This document shows positions 56,901 through 60,712 of a stretch of DNA of 64,000 bases, one piece after another (position 1 is the first letter of the stretch; every line of letters starts with the position of its first letter). The position numbers and the translations under genes were made by a program. The DNA lies in contig JAFLEI010000007.1 in assembly GCA_017301975.1 (NCBI GenBank), positions 62,001-126,000 of the forward strand, given 5' to 3'. The DNA is from Verrucomicrobiota bacterium. Lineage in GTDB: Bacteria > Verrucomicrobiota > Verrucomicrobiia > Verrucomicrobiales > Verrucomicrobiaceae. The notes under the pieces were generated by a model. It searched no databases and was not told where the DNA came from. It saw nothing but the letters and a program-made list of their open reading frames with translations.

Positions 56901-58503
56901 CACGGGCTCGCCGCTGGAAGGACTCTTCCCCATGTCCTCCGTGGTGGCGGGTGATGACGATGTGGGCCAGGACCTCCTCTTCAACAACAACCCCGCCGTG
57001 AATGGCGCCAGCACCGGCCTCTTCACCCTGCGCCCCGGCTCCTGCCCTGCAGGCGCCGCCGAGTCCGGCGCGGAAGGCAGCACGGATGACGACATCGACG
57101 CCCGTGTCGATCTCACCCGCGATCTCGGCATCGTCGCCCCTGCGGGCACCGGCTTCGCCGCCAGCACGGCCATCCGCCGTTACATCGTCACCGGAGGCTT
57201 CACCGCCAGCGTGCTCCCTGGAGCCAGCACCTTCGCCACCTGGAGCAAGGACAGCGACATCGGCGGAGCCACCGCAGATCCGGATGAAGACGGCATCGCC
57301 AACCTGCTGGAATACGCGCTGGGCACGGACCCCGCCAGCCCGCTGCAGCCGAACCGCTTTGCCCTGACGCATGACGCCGCCACCGGCACGCTCGTCGCCC
57401 TGCTGACGCTGCCCACCGCCACGCATGACGATCTCATCATCAGCCTCGAAACCCTGACGGATCTCAGCAAGGCGGCCGATGCCAGCGCATGGAAGAAGCT
57501 GAGCATGGCGGCCACCACCACGATCAATGCCGACGGCACTCTCACACGCTCGTATTCGAACCTCGAAAAACTTCTGGTCTTCAAGGGCCTTGATGCCGGC
57601 TATGTCCGCCTGCACGTCGATCTGGATGCCAACCGCGACGGCGTGCCCGAAGCCACCGTCACCTCCGCCATTCAGGGCTGGGGCCGCCAGTCCTTCGTCA
57701 CCGGCTCGCGCACCTTCAGCATGCCGCTGCTCAATGCCGCCTTCTTCACGGGCCGCGCCGTCTCAGTCAGCGCCAATGAGATCATGCTGCCCGCCATCGT
57801 GACGCTGCCCGCCGGATCGTTCTACCTTGAAGCCATCGACGGCCCGCTGGCCGGACAGCGCTTCGAGATCGACGCCACCAGCAGCTCCGGCAACACCATC
57901 GTGCTGCAAAATACCAGCCAGTCCTATGCCGGGCTCGCCAATGCACGCCTGAGCATCCGCCAGCACCACACGCTGGGTGAGCTGCTCCCCTCCACCGCCT
58001 TCAGCAGCGAAGACCGCGTGCTCTTCTTCGACCCTGCCGCCAGCAACTACACCACCCTCACCAACAGCAACGGCTACTGGCTCAGCGACGTGCTCAGCAT
58101 GAACGCCCGCCCCTTCGCCGCCCATGAGGCCGCCATGGTGCAGGTGCGCGGTGCAGGCAGCGTGCTCATGTTCACAGGCGAGGTGCGCCTGACGAGCTAC
58201 GTCACTCCGGTTGTCGCCGGCACTCAGCTCATCGCCCCCGGCTGGCCTGTAACCACCCCAGCCCCGGTCAACGGTCTCACCTCCGGTCTGACGCCCGATG
58301 CGGCCGACCGCTTCCGCCTCTGGGATGGCGACACCACGCCAGACGCCAGCAGCTACACCGGCTACTATCTCGACGGCAGCACCACGCCGCCTGCGTGGAT
58401 GCCGCAGACCACGCCTGCTCCCGCCGCCGCTGTACAGCCCTTCCATGGATTCTTCCTGATTCGGAATGCGCCGGTGCAGTTGAATCAGAGTGCGCCTTGG
58501 TGA
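35989..58503 (+). CDS. Giant secreted multidomain protein (7504 residues: GEVED, Ig-like, SdrD_B-like repeats)
   Basis: One uninterrupted frame of 22.5 kb. A signal peptide ends near residue 37 (CCALLAAATAASA). Modules in order: GEVED 1; three Ig-like domains, the second split by a PA14-like module; GEVED 2-4; a unique propeller-like part; SdrD_B-like 1; GEVED 5; two Ig; GEVED 6-9; Ig; SdrD_B-like 2; two Ig, the second split by a DUF642-like insert; GEVED 10; five Ig; GEVED 11-20; thirteen Ig; SdrD_B-like 3-4; a DxDxDG-type segment (DPDEDGIANLLEYALGTDP); and a C-terminal domain of about 300 residues of a type I know from Verrucomicrobia (TIGR02597-like). By my count there are 20 GEVED and 26 Ig domains. 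There is no C-terminal sorting signal. Likely role: a long extracellular adhesin or matrix fibre, inferred from architecture. Confidence 0.9.
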   Translation: MRENASRLSDLTCRLTATRFVISMCCALLAAATAASAATDYSDYSGFGTATSTTNSRLKIGSLTDSETVLTANASATGDDNTGSDDEDGVTVPASIVAGTSGSLTVNVTNTFGSSCFLNVWIDFNRNGVLTDSGEQIATNTVIANYTNGSNKTVNFTVPAGASLGTAGVRVRLTSTSSPGSTGSSGYGEVEDYVTTIVCPNISLTTSSLPNGAVSWPYSQALGASGGNGSYTWALTAGTLPAGLSLNSSTGVISGTPTQSNPDGVNLTFTATDASGCQGSATLLLQVLNFISITPTTLPPPTVGTAYSQTMTGLESGFDVQQAFSSTSVGTLAAADAVLAGTNRISNWTGTASTIAYNGSSAGGGHVTDSAFPGGSGDNFALKATGIITIPTAGTWTFLTNSDDGARVKIDGVAVINDDTLHATSDRLGTVTLTAGTHVIELVFFELGGGEAIELFAAPGTLSSYSSAFKLIGADDGLSVARTAPTFTWSVVSGSLPAGLTLNASTGVISGTPTSSTTSNFTLRATDNLGYYGTQAYTVTTCAAMSLSPSTLTASMVNSAYSQTFSATGGTQPYGFAVISGTLPAGLSLDADAGTLTGRPTATTAASFTIAVTDANGCSATRAYTMTPASPTDYGDYSGLGSASSAVLSTLKIGALTDAEASATTNSTASGDDSTDLADEDGVTVPAYLIQGVASSMTVNVTNTTGASAFLNVWIDYNGNGVLTDSGEQVAANTVIAAGTSNSNRTVSFTVPATAKSGVAGVRVRLTSTSSPGPTGASGNGEVEDNVVSILPPSDFGDYSGFDIAGSSTSTTIKMGAQVDGEGSTLANATATGDDANGVDDEDGVTLPATVIQGQSGVSVTVNVTNTSGADAFLNGWIDFNNNGVLTDTGEQIVINDIVATGTSGSNRSYTFTVPSSAAIGVIGTRFRLTSTAAPGDSGIAGSGEVEDNTLTVLPASDHGDFSRFADASSYNSSALAMGDLEDTEYSAVTNLAATGDDITNINDEDGVTLQAVLVQGQAGVAVTVKLTNTSGAPAYLNGWVDFNNNGAITDSGEQVVADILVPDGTSGDFQTFYFDVPSTASVANVGARFRLTSTASPGPTGASGYGEVEDYTTTIVAPSSNFRDYFYTIRSVGTHFYLDEISVYNPNSATPTVSITPGILDLNTASPGFNTGASDAAMNGLALDWLNRRFYWAATSSTSNGYNFSLYTAAYNNVTKTWSYQQVTGSALSNILLNTGTPNSSSASAGAFPRAAFYNGEYYAGGQLNNNVAVWHLNANGVGLVSPAITDYTNFFHLSQTFNGGDFVIRPQDGLLVTSTVISSSNTMFNQYISNGFNASGPAASTVNINTQIPYSSNSSVQIAGVGGVTRLYALGSAGSNLYRIDSYDTASPKAVKVGPLPTASYADLSEGISTSVTSLGVKGIVYNDSNGLADGLISGTGTNAGGTLYAMLVDSSGKLVDSFPVKSDGTFILGGASASTSYRVVLSTSYGSLGSTAPAADLPNGWLNAGEFLGSGSGSDGTIDGSLAVSIGSVGVVNATFGLSQTLSIGDLVWNDADNDGLHDSGESGIGGVSVQLWTPGTDNAIGGTGSAADTQIATTTTDGTGAYSFTGLSAGKYFVTVTPPALYSVVSGTAAGDNGVDDDNNGTQPGGRATTVYGPVVTLAQNTEPGNLASGGGNIDGSIDFGLQTAVDYGDYSAFGSAGSALQSTLYLGNLIDSEYSAVTNSSATGDDLNGLADEDGVAVPASLFVGASGSLTVTTTNTSGASAFLHVWIDFNRNGVLTDAGEQVASNVVIPNGTSKSNRTVNYTVPGTASLGAAGVRVRLTSVSTPGSTGTSGNGEVEDYVATIACPVVSIAALPAGTVSSSYSQTLIASGGTVPYTWALISGTLPAGLTFNSSTAVISGTPTTGNGAGTNLSFRVTDANGCQATIPVRVQVCPVVTISTSTLPAAIQGAPYSQTISSTSGASPYSYALASGALPTGLTISTAGVISGTPTTTGTVSFTLQSTDANGCPGTRTLSITTNPPVTDFGDYPGFPSASQTASSEIRIGTAATDVEPVNPATGNANTDDTTGTDDEDLVIPSVVSGGELKLDIPVTLSGSVTLGRVAVWADWNGDGDVADTNESVTLSGSGVIGGSNIVTATFSPPAGTAVGTKYLRIIVVEGTTAPGFSGASALKGEVEDYAINVTAPTLDYGDLPDPIIGTSASNYQTLTNDNGPAHTANNNLRLGTGVNAEGNGQPNSTATGDLFDDGVAVLPTLTQNLPATLTITATNTFGSAGFLKAWIDWNNDGNLSADEELGSEISVPNGTSNGSFSFNFTVPSHAVIGADLGLRIRLASTTIPASNGVVGTGEVEDYLVAVNTSTVDFGDYPNFAAASRVASTLIKIGTAATDVETLNPTSGNATADDITGTDDEDLTMPTLQVGNNGTLSIPVTLTSPVTAGKIAVFADWNGDNDVLDTNETVTLSSSNLVAGTNTITATLTPPTGTIGGTKFLRIIVTEGATVPAFSGSSSLRGEVEDYAVTVNASILDFGDLPDTGTGTGTGNYQTLNSDGGPSHTATATTLRLGATVDTEIDGQPNSTATGDGGDEDGISSMPVFNRGQAYTIPVSVFNNTGGTARIFGFIDWNNDGDFADAGEALTAVAVSSSASQQTVNITGTTPGTAVIGTYGARFRLATATTLTSTGTTGNGEVEDYIVTGACPTIAITPSTLPATSQYSSYNQTLTATSGTAPYTWTITTGALPGGVTMSSAGVFSGTVTSASGAYVFTAKVTDANGCFATQSYTISVGSGGMSVGNLVFLDENNNGLKDAGERGIPNVPVEIWSAGADGRVNSADDQPVTNGNASVLSAGGMLTAGTYGTIASGFSTLTARTDWNGLYQFTELPTGVYYLKITPPNKAVFSSKYGSGSTTYSLNLDFPLASATSVLLDNGIDNDNNGVQTAGSFVSSADAAVAGVGAAVFSMPFTLATATEPGTSNLGSDEYTLDFGLRPCPAIGISPLTVPAVSSGVAYSTTLTASGGTGPYTYAITQGTLPSGLSMSSAGVISGTTSTAGTSAITVRATDARGCQGFTTIQLSVTTAMSITTTSLPNGTEGTAYTSTTLAATGGSSPYQNWRVSSGALPTGLTINSSTGVLSGTPTAPGTYVVTFAVDDALVTPASVTVTNGSVETDAWSALTFTPRTSITGWTLGNSALSGTTTAAQIYGVNNGNANNALLGQTPAGSQYLASPFVDSWASQTVSGFTVGRPYTLRVRYAMRGALANPSTTEAQPPFYSNALWIAGYNGSAASLFGPASVNFPEPNAANYDNWATFDMPFVPQTSSMVFSYGLDGMAIDDVQFIPTVAATSTATKQFTFVIAGNRDWGDLPDTGIGTGTANYQTTNSDSGPSHYRNSNLRLGATLDIDSDGQPDATATGDDLNGTDDEDAITTLPVFARGQSFTIPVSVFNNTGSNANVFAFIDWNNDGDFLDPSEALSSSSVSSSASQQSVNVTGTVPGNAVLAQTGLRVRLTTAGSLGAFGIATNGEVEDYFITPTCPAVALSPASLAAGILSNAYSQTVTASGGTAPYTYALSSGTLPSGVTLNVSTGVLSGTPNAAGTFNFTLSATDANGCVGTRTYAVVMTCPTLAITPTTLTTGTVGTAFSQTLSASGGASPYGSWTVTSGTLPAGLTLSSAGVISGTPTASNGAGASFTVRTTDANGCLGSQVITLKICPVITVNPATLTTPVVNSAYSQTLTASGGASAYTYTVSSGTLPAGLSLSSAGVLSGTSTSTTSRTFTVTATDANGCPGSRSYTLAPSCAAIAVTPVTATRATAGAAYTQTLSASGGLAPYGSWTVTSGTLPTGLSLNASTGVISGTPTAANGAGASVTFRVTDANGCTGTQAVTLQVCPVITMSPASLPNGTINTAYSQTITASGGAAPYTYAVSIGSLPTGLTLSSAGVLSGTPTSTNSASFTVTATDANGCSGTLSCTITPAPDSDYGDYSLFSNASSRMNATLRIGALTDVEATATTNATATGDDTTGSDDEDGVTLPASITQGGAGSFTVNITNTSGATAFLNAWIDFNQNGSLSDPGEQVATNTLVVTGTSNSNRTVSFTAPANAVLGTAGVRVRLTSTSSPGPTGASGNGEVEDNVVSIVAPTTDYGDFALFADAYSTGNSNLKMGALVDLEGSATKDASAQGDDTTGSDDEDGVTFPSMTAGQPMTLPVKVTNLTGSTAYLNAWIDYNNNGVLTDAGEQIASNVNITTGTSGGTVNLDFNVPTNAVTAAALIGARFRITNVPTPGSTGGVGIGEVEDHTVVILAPLTDFGDFSGAPSVSNTASTNLRLGALVDTEYAATTDATATGDDLNGVDDEDGVTLPSMTAGAPTTIPVVVTNNTGAPGYLNAWIDYNNNGVFTDAGEQIAVNTAVANGTTNSTLNLNITVPAGAVTGTDVGVRVRLSNDASPGSTGSGGVGEVEDYVVNINNATTDFGDYSLFSIVSSTSNTRLRLGALVDTEYNATTNATATGDDITGSDDEDGVNFPDMIAGAPATVSAIVTNTTGATAYLNAWIDFNGNGVLTDPGEQIAVNAAIATGTSNAAVGGSITIPATTLTGVDLGARVMITQAASPPLSGNVGTGEIEDYVVKITAPTTDFGDFSGFADASQGVSPSLRMGASVDAEYVSTRNATATGDDITGSNDEDGVTLPSMIAGQRLTIPVVATNSSGAMGYLNAWIDYNNDGTLGSGEQIASNVNVPDGSSDTTFNITLTVPSSTVTGTNLGVRFRLSAPTSPGPTGANAAIGEVEDYIVKITAPTLDYSDFNGFDTAASTANSKLRLGTLVDTEPDATTNSNAKGDDLTGSDDEDGVTIASLTAGLAGSITAKVTNSSGSSGYLNAWIDYNDNGDLTDAGEQVASNVVISTGTSNVNKKVSFTVPVNVVAGTPVGVRVRLTSVSSPGPTGTVGTGEVEDNVVTINGPTSDFGDWSGVADASNTVASSLRLGSLIDAEFSATKNATATGDDTTNLADEDGVTLPAMTAGGTYSIPVIVTNTSGSAAFLNAWADFNNNGSFDDAGEQFASNVSIPDGSSSSTLNQGITVPATAVTGTNVGMRFRLTAASSPGSTGSDGGNGEVEDYVTSFAVPTTDFGDFSRFGSASSTANTNLRIGALVDTEFNATNDLTATGDNLTGSNDEDGVALPSMTAGAPAIIPVTVTNNSGSAAYLNAWIDFNNNGVLTDAGEQIATNVSIPTGTSGSAQNLNITVPAGAVTGTNLGVRVRLTSVSSPGAIGAAGTGEVEDYVVSLISPPLDYGDWSGIADAASTANSSLRLGALVDTEYASALNASATGDDVTGVDDEDGVTLPSMTAGAPAIIPVLVTNTTGATAYLNVWIDYNNNGVLTDAGEQIATNVSIPTGISGTQNLSITVPAGAVTGSNLGVRVRLTSVVSPGVTGTAGSGEVEDYVTSIAVPTTDFGDWSGAADASSLASSNLRMGALADTEYVSTLNATATGDDITGSDDEDGVTILSQVPGTAGSASVVVTNNSGAAGYLNAWIDFNNNGSFADEGEQIATNTVIATGTNGVTQTVNFIVPVTAVPGQRGARFRLTSTQSPTSVGASGMGEVEDNLVTLTCLPIVVSPTTLNTPTVGTAFSQTVTASGGLAPYTYSVGSGTLPAGLTLSSAGVLSGTPTSSSATTFGIKATDSYGCTGTRSYTVTPVCPTITVNPSTLASGSVGTAYSQTLSASGGTAGYTFAVSSGTLPAGLSLNASTGVLSGTPTTSNASGVSLTFRATDANGCSGTRIINLIICPVITLTPATLPAPVVGTAYSQTLAGSGGAAPYSFALASGSLPAWATLSSAGVLSGTPTSTTAATFTVRATDANGCSGTLSYTITPVCPTITITPAALAQGTVGAAYSQTLSATGGTAPYSTWTITGGTLPAGLSLNASTGVISGTPTATASPATTITVRVNDTYGCQGTRSVTLQVCPVITLSPATLNTPVIGVAYSQSLSASSGTSPYSFALASGSLPAWASLSTAGVITGTPTTGTAATFTVRATDANGCSGTMSCTLAPNCPTISITPTTPPQATVGSAYSQTLTATGGTAPYSTWTVTSGTLPAGLSLDASTGVISGTPTTTNDTGVSVSIRATDANGCQGTQAITLQICPVITLAPTTPATPTVSTAYSQAFTATGGAGSYTYSVASGALPTWATLSSAGVLSGMPDSPNTATFTIKATDANGCSGTQSCTLTPVCPAMAIAPLTAATGTVGSSYSQTLTGSGGTAPYAAWTVTSGTLPAGLSMNASTGVISGTPTASTGAATSVTVRSTDARGCQVSAVIAIKVCPVITLSPATLAASTAGTSYSQAITGSGGVAPYVYTVSSGTLPAGLTLSSAGTLAGTPTSTAPTTFTLTATDANGCTGTRNYSLTPACPTITVSPATLPNGMVNSAYSQTITSSGGVGSVTYSISSGSLPAGLSLNATSGVISGTPTSTTAASFSVRATDSNNCTGTTSYTITPACPTITVTPATLTPGTVGAAYSQALSGAGGIAPYAAWTVTSGSLPAGLTLNATTGVISGTPTTSNGTGVNVTVRTTDANGCQGSSVISLKICPVISQSPATLATPVIGVAYSQAITPSGGLTPYTFTLASGSLPSGMTLSSSGTISGTTTSVSSTTFTIKATASDGCSGTASYTLAPVCPTLSLSPSNAALPVAYLGAAYSQALTASGGTGPYTYALQSGDLPGGVLISSSGSLSGTPTAKGSFPVTIRVTDANACAQSFNLTLQVHTLSLGNLVFEDSNNNGLKDTGEPGVAGATVQLFTTGDDNAIGGSGTAADVQVGTDFTTTSTGAYLFSFLPAGNFYVKVTPPVDYVLTGGTVSTSDDNVDSNNDGAQPGGEGTPLFSPVITLSGGAESVTDGDTDPDSNLSVDFGLWSSVAVGNFIFLDINGDGRRNEGESLGNIYVELYAQGATPGVDDPVTVGTSGCSCKGRYYLEGLNPGSYFLHIPASQFTTGSPLEGLFPMSSVVAGDDDVGQDLLFNNNPAVNGASTGLFTLRPGSCPAGAAESGAEGSTDDDIDARVDLTRDLGIVAPAGTGFAASTAIRRYIVTGGFTASVLPGASTFATWSKDSDIGGATADPDEDGIANLLEYALGTDPASPLQPNRFALTHDAATGTLVALLTLPTATHDDLIISLETLTDLSKAADASAWKKLSMAATTTINADGTLTRSYSNLEKLLVFKGLDAGYVRLHVDLDANRDGVPEATVTSAIQGWGRQSFVTGSRTFSMPLLNAAFFTGRAVSVSANEIMLPAIVTLPAGSFYLEAIDGPLAGQRFEIDATSSSGNTIVLQNTSQSYAGLANARLSIRQHHTLGELLPSTAFSSEDRVLFFDPAASNYTTLTNSNGYWLSDVLSMNARPFAAHEAAMVQVRGAGSVLMFTGEVRLTSYVTPVVAGTQLIAPGWPVTTPAPVNGLTSGLTPDAADRFRLWDGDTTPDASSYTGYYLDGSTTPPAWMPQTTPAPAAAVQPFHGFFLIRNAPVQLNQSAPW
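36107..39345 (+). repeat. First GEVED/Ig block, including a PA14-like insert
   Basis: Contains GEVED 1 (from about 36107), Ig 1 (from about 36583), Ig 2 split by the PA14-like module (about 36855-37610), Ig 3 (from about 37611) and GEVED 2-4 (from about 37880). Each GEVED runs from a DYGDY-like start through DDEDGV and DxNxNGxxTDxGEQ to GEVEDY. Boundaries are by eye. Confidence 0.75.
36931..37440 (+). other. PA14-like module nested in an Ig-like domain
   Basis: The encoded segment includes TIPTAGTWTFLTNSDDGARV and LTAGTHVIELVFFELGGGEA, the core of a PA14 domain, a beta-barrel known from glycosidases and adhesins and often sugar-binding. It lies between the Ig segment ending GTAYSQTMTG and the segment resuming TFTWSVVSGSLPAGL, replacing the usual SGGTAPY turn. 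Confidence 0.7.
39350..40620 (+). other. Unique propeller-like segment of the giant protein
   Basis: This stretch has no repeat in the rest of the protein. Parts such as NGLALDWLNRRFYWAATSST and RLYALGSAGSNLYRID suggest beta-propeller blades. It ends with an SdrD_B-like start (VKGIVYNDSNGLADG). The fold call is a guess from pattern. Confidence 0.4.
45448..46017 (+). other. DUF642-like module nested in an Ig-like domain
   Basis: Begins TNGSVETDAWSALTF and ends SYGLDGMAIDDVQFIPT. The start and end pattern (new 'GSVE' after a strand, final 'IDDVQF') is typical of DUF642 / galactose-binding-like domains that act as surface or glycan-binding units. It interrupts Ig 8, whose strand AVDDALVTPASVTV continues after it as QFTFVIAGN. 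Confidence 0.55.
46576..47898 (+). repeat. Array of five Ig-like domains (B-A-B-A-B)
   Basis: Five units averaging 88 residues, each opening with Cys (CP or CA) and ending near a second Cys in DANGC. Two subtypes alternate. Type A has GSWTVTSGTLP and T-x-x-N-G-x-G. Type B has PYTYxVSSGTLP and LSSAGVLSGTPTST. Confidence 0.8.
47908..52785 (+). repeat. Array of ten tandem GEVED domains
   Basis: 4878 bp, ten units averaging about 163 residues. Each unit starts D-[YF]-[GS]-D-[YFW], has RxGaLvDtE, then a strongly acidic loop (GDD-x-x-GSDDEDGV or a variant). It then has WIDYNNNGVLTDAGEQ and ends GEVEDY or GEVEDN. The loops DxNxNGxxxDxGE look like calcium-binding turns. Units are similar enough at the DNA level to make assembly collapse or recombination likely. 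Confidence 0.85.
52786..56232 (+). repeat. Array of thirteen Ig-like domains in alternating subtypes
   Basis: 3447 bp, thirteen units of about 88 residues, following the GEVED array. The same A and B subtypes alternate (B-A-B-A-B-A-B-A-B-B'-A-B-C), with one break at the unit starting about 55171 and a divergent last unit. Most units carry the two cysteines CP and (D/N)xxxC that could form one disulfide each. Confidence 0.8.
56233..57130 (+). repeat. Two SdrD_B-like domains
   Basis: The two units start SLGNLVFEDSNNNGLKDTGE and VGNFIFLDINGDGRRNEGE, the classic opening of the Staphylococcus SdrD B-type and related CnaB-like domains. The acidic DxNxDG/NG loops suggest calcium binding. Two more such domains lie near 40621-41050 and 44360-44945. 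Confidence 0.7.
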
Positions 58504-58612
58504 GGTGTCGAATTATGGGATCAGCGTGGCGAGAGACTGCTCGTCCATGAACGGATTGAGCTCCGTGGCGAGCGCACGGCACGTCCTCCCAGTCAGGTGG
58601 TTTGGAAGGAAT

Positions 58613-58868
58613 GGGACCATCCTGGTCCCTGGCTTGGAAGAACGCTGGGCGCGGCGGAGCGTTGAGGGATCAGGATGATCCCTCTCCTGACGGAGGCGCT
58701 CGCTCGTTTGGCGTGCCAGAGGGCGCTGGGTGGTTTGCAAGGAGCGGGACCATCCTGGTCCCTCACGCTCCGCACACCCGCCCCCGTTCCGCGCTAACAA
58801 AACGTGGCTTGGTTTTTCGCTGACGCCGCTGCCTCCGCCAGCGCATGGAGGGATCAGGATGATCCCTC
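58613..58868. repeat. REP hairpin cluster, left of the transposase gene
   Basis: Four hairpins: gggaccatcctggtccc at 58613-58629 and 58746-58762, and gagggatcaggatgatccct plus c at 58664-58684 and 58848-58868. The two forms are the same hairpin in opposite orientation with one compensated base pair. The intervening blocks (for example aacgtggctt and cgccgctgcctccgccagcg) recur in the right cluster. The last hairpin overlaps the transposase gene end. Confidence 0.85.
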
Positions 58869-59517
58869 TCCTGGAGTCGCCCATTGGCGGGAGAGGGCAT
58901 CCTCCCAGATGGAATAGGCTTCTGGCGGCATGTGTGCTTTGATGGGATTGCGACGGATGTAGCGCACGCAGCGGACGAAGCGGTCTTCATCGCGAACGAG
59001 GCGATCAAAATAATCTTCCTGCCAGAAAGGGCCACTGAGACCGAGCAGATCGTTCAATCGCTTCGCAGTGTAGCTTTTCCAGCTTGAGAGAACTTTGCCG
59101 AGCTGCTCGGACTCGTGAAGCGACAGCAGCACATGGACGTGATTGGGCATGATGACCCACGAGTGAAGATGGTACCGCTTTGCGTCGAAGAACTGGAATG
59201 CACCTGCGATGATTTCCCGGCATGCAGGCTGGCGCAAAACGCAGGAGCCATGAGCGGCATCCAGCCAGCGTTCGATGCGCGCGGTGAACTTCTCCTGGTA
59301 CTCGCCGGTTTCCTCAGGCGAGTGTGGTTGGGGGGTGGGCTTCGAGCCATTGCTCCCGTTCCGCCATCCATTCGCTGCGCAGCTTTGCGGGAATAGAGTC
59401 CGCCATGCGAAGGGTGACGAAATAACATCTGCCCGGCTGCTCCCAATGGGGAAGATGGTGAACGGTCTTTTCCACGTCGATGAGGCGGTTTAAAAACATG
59501 GGAGTGTTCATGGCCAT
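58854..59517 (-). pseudogene. REP-associated tyrosine transposase (RAYT), frameshifted
   Basis: A Y1/HUH single-strand DNA transposase of the RAYT family, which moves REP hairpins. The N-terminal part is read in one frame (59517 down to about 59335: LPHWEQPGRCYFVTLRMADS) and the C-terminal part in another (to 58854). The catalytic HUH is in IMPNHVHVLL and the catalytic tyrosine in VRYIRRNPIKA; SSWKSYTAKRLN and GPFWQEDYFDRLVRDED are also typical. The two frames join at a run of six G on the plus strand (59330-59335). Removing one base restores a product of about 220 residues, the usual RAYT length. It is either a pseudogene or needs slippage. The stop codon lies inside a REP hairpin. Confidence 0.85.
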
Positions 59518-59554
59518 GATTCTGACGAGGGATCTGAGCGAAAAGCGTAACGAT

Positions 59555-59806
59555 GGGTATTTTGGTCCCTGGCTTGGAAGAACGCTGGGTGAACGCGGAG
59601 CGTTGAGGGATCAGGATGATCCCTCTCCTACCGGAGGCTCTGGGTCGTATGGCGTGCCAGAGGGCGCTGGGCGGTTTGGAAGGAATGGGACCATCCTGGT
59701 CCCTCACGCTCCGCACACGCGCTCTGCTCCGCGCTGACAAAACGTGGCTTGTTCTTCGCTCACGCCGCTGCCTCCGCCAGCGCACGAAGGATCAGGATGA
59801 TCCCTC
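59555..59806. repeat. REP hairpin cluster, right of the transposase gene
   Basis: Hairpins at 59605-59625 (perfect), 59687-59703 (gggaccatcctggtccc, perfect) and 59786-59806 (one mismatch), plus a degenerate copy at 59555-59569. Spacing between hairpins (about 82 and 99 bp) matches the left cluster (82 and 102 bp), so the whole block is a duplicated unit. Confidence 0.85.
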
Positions 59807-59849
59807 TCCTGACGGAGGCGCTGGGTGGTTTGGTGTGCCGGAGGTGCTG

Positions 59850-60214
59850 CGGGCGCAAGGGCCTGCGTAGGTCCTCGAAGCCGGTTGCCGCGCCTTTTTT
59901 TTCGGTTGCCGATGGCAAGGGGGGAAACTGCACCGGATTGCCACCCTCTGCCTCCCGTTTGCCATTTCCTGCATGCTCCTGCGCTCTCCAGCACGCCCTT
60001 CAGCCCCTCGGTTGCCAGTTGCCCACCCTAGGCACGAGGGTTTGGAAACCGGCAACCTAGCCCCCTGGCGGCGGGTCCTGAAGCGCCGGACTTGGCGCAC
60101 ACGGATGAACAGGGGGCATTCACCCCATGGCAGGCTCAGGGCACTCCGTGTATTTTGAGACGGTCACTGCACGGTCCACAGACGATGAATGCAGGAACCA
60201 TCATCCCCCACCCC
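59850..60214. other. Non-coding region with GGTTGCC repeats
   Basis: About 365 bp without a convincing gene. Copies of cggttgcc or a close form lie at 59882, 59903, 59934 and 60009, and an inverted copy ggcaacc lies at 60051-60057. A T8 tract lies at 59895-59902. I see no open frame with a recognisable motif. Confidence 0.4.
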
Positions 60215-60712
60215 ATGAATACCGACACCAACACCCTCGCTTACGACCAGCATTCTCAGGCCGCCAAAGACTACGCCCAGGATGCCGCCAGCAAGGCCCG
60301 AGAGGCGGCCCAGCAAGCTGGCTACGCCGCCAAAGACATGGCCCAAAACGCCACGCACACCGTCAAGGATGCAGCGCAGCAGGCCGCGCAGGCCGCCAGA
60401 GACGCCGCCCAGCGCGGGCTCACCGCCACCAAGGATGCGGCCCAGCAGGCCGGTCAGGCCGCGAAGGATCTCTATCAGTCCGCCGCCAGCCGTGCGGAAG
60501 ACGTTTATCACACCGCCGCGCACCGGGCCGAAGACCTTTACAAAACTGCCGCCGCACGCGCCGAAGACAGCCTGGCGCAGTCCAAGCAGTACGTGCGCGA
60601 GAACCCCCTGCCCACCGTGCTCGGTGCCTTCGCGATCGGCATCACCCTCGGCTGCCTCATGGGCCTTTCCCACCATCGCGAGCCCACGCTGCGGGAGCGC
60701 TTCCGCTGGTAG
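60215..60712 (+). CDS. DUF883/YqjD-ElaB-like membrane-anchored helical protein
   Basis: A 165-residue protein. Most of it is Ala-rich heptad/11-mer repeat (KDAAQQAGQAAKDLYQSAAS style), resembling LEA or apolipoprotein helices. The C-terminus, VRENPLPTVLGAFAIGITLG and CLMGLSHHREP, is the glycine-zipper membrane anchor of the YqjD/ElaB (DUF883) family. In E. coli these are stationary-phase inner-membrane proteins that bind ribosomes; that role is assumed here, not shown. ATG 60185 would add ten residues and remains possible. Confidence 0.8.
   Translation: MNTDTNTLAYDQHSQAAKDYAQDAASKAREAAQQAGYAAKDMAQNATHTVKDAAQQAAQAARDAAQRGLTATKDAAQQAGQAAKDLYQSAASRAEDVYHTAAHRAEDLYKTAAARAEDSLAQSKQYVRENPLPTVLGAFAIGITLGCLMGLSHHREPTLRERFRW

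Noticed and set aside
59054..59785. A 243-codon minus-strand frame over the transposase region
   Set aside because: It is the third frame of the RAYT region plus REP sequence; the motif-bearing frames are the other two.
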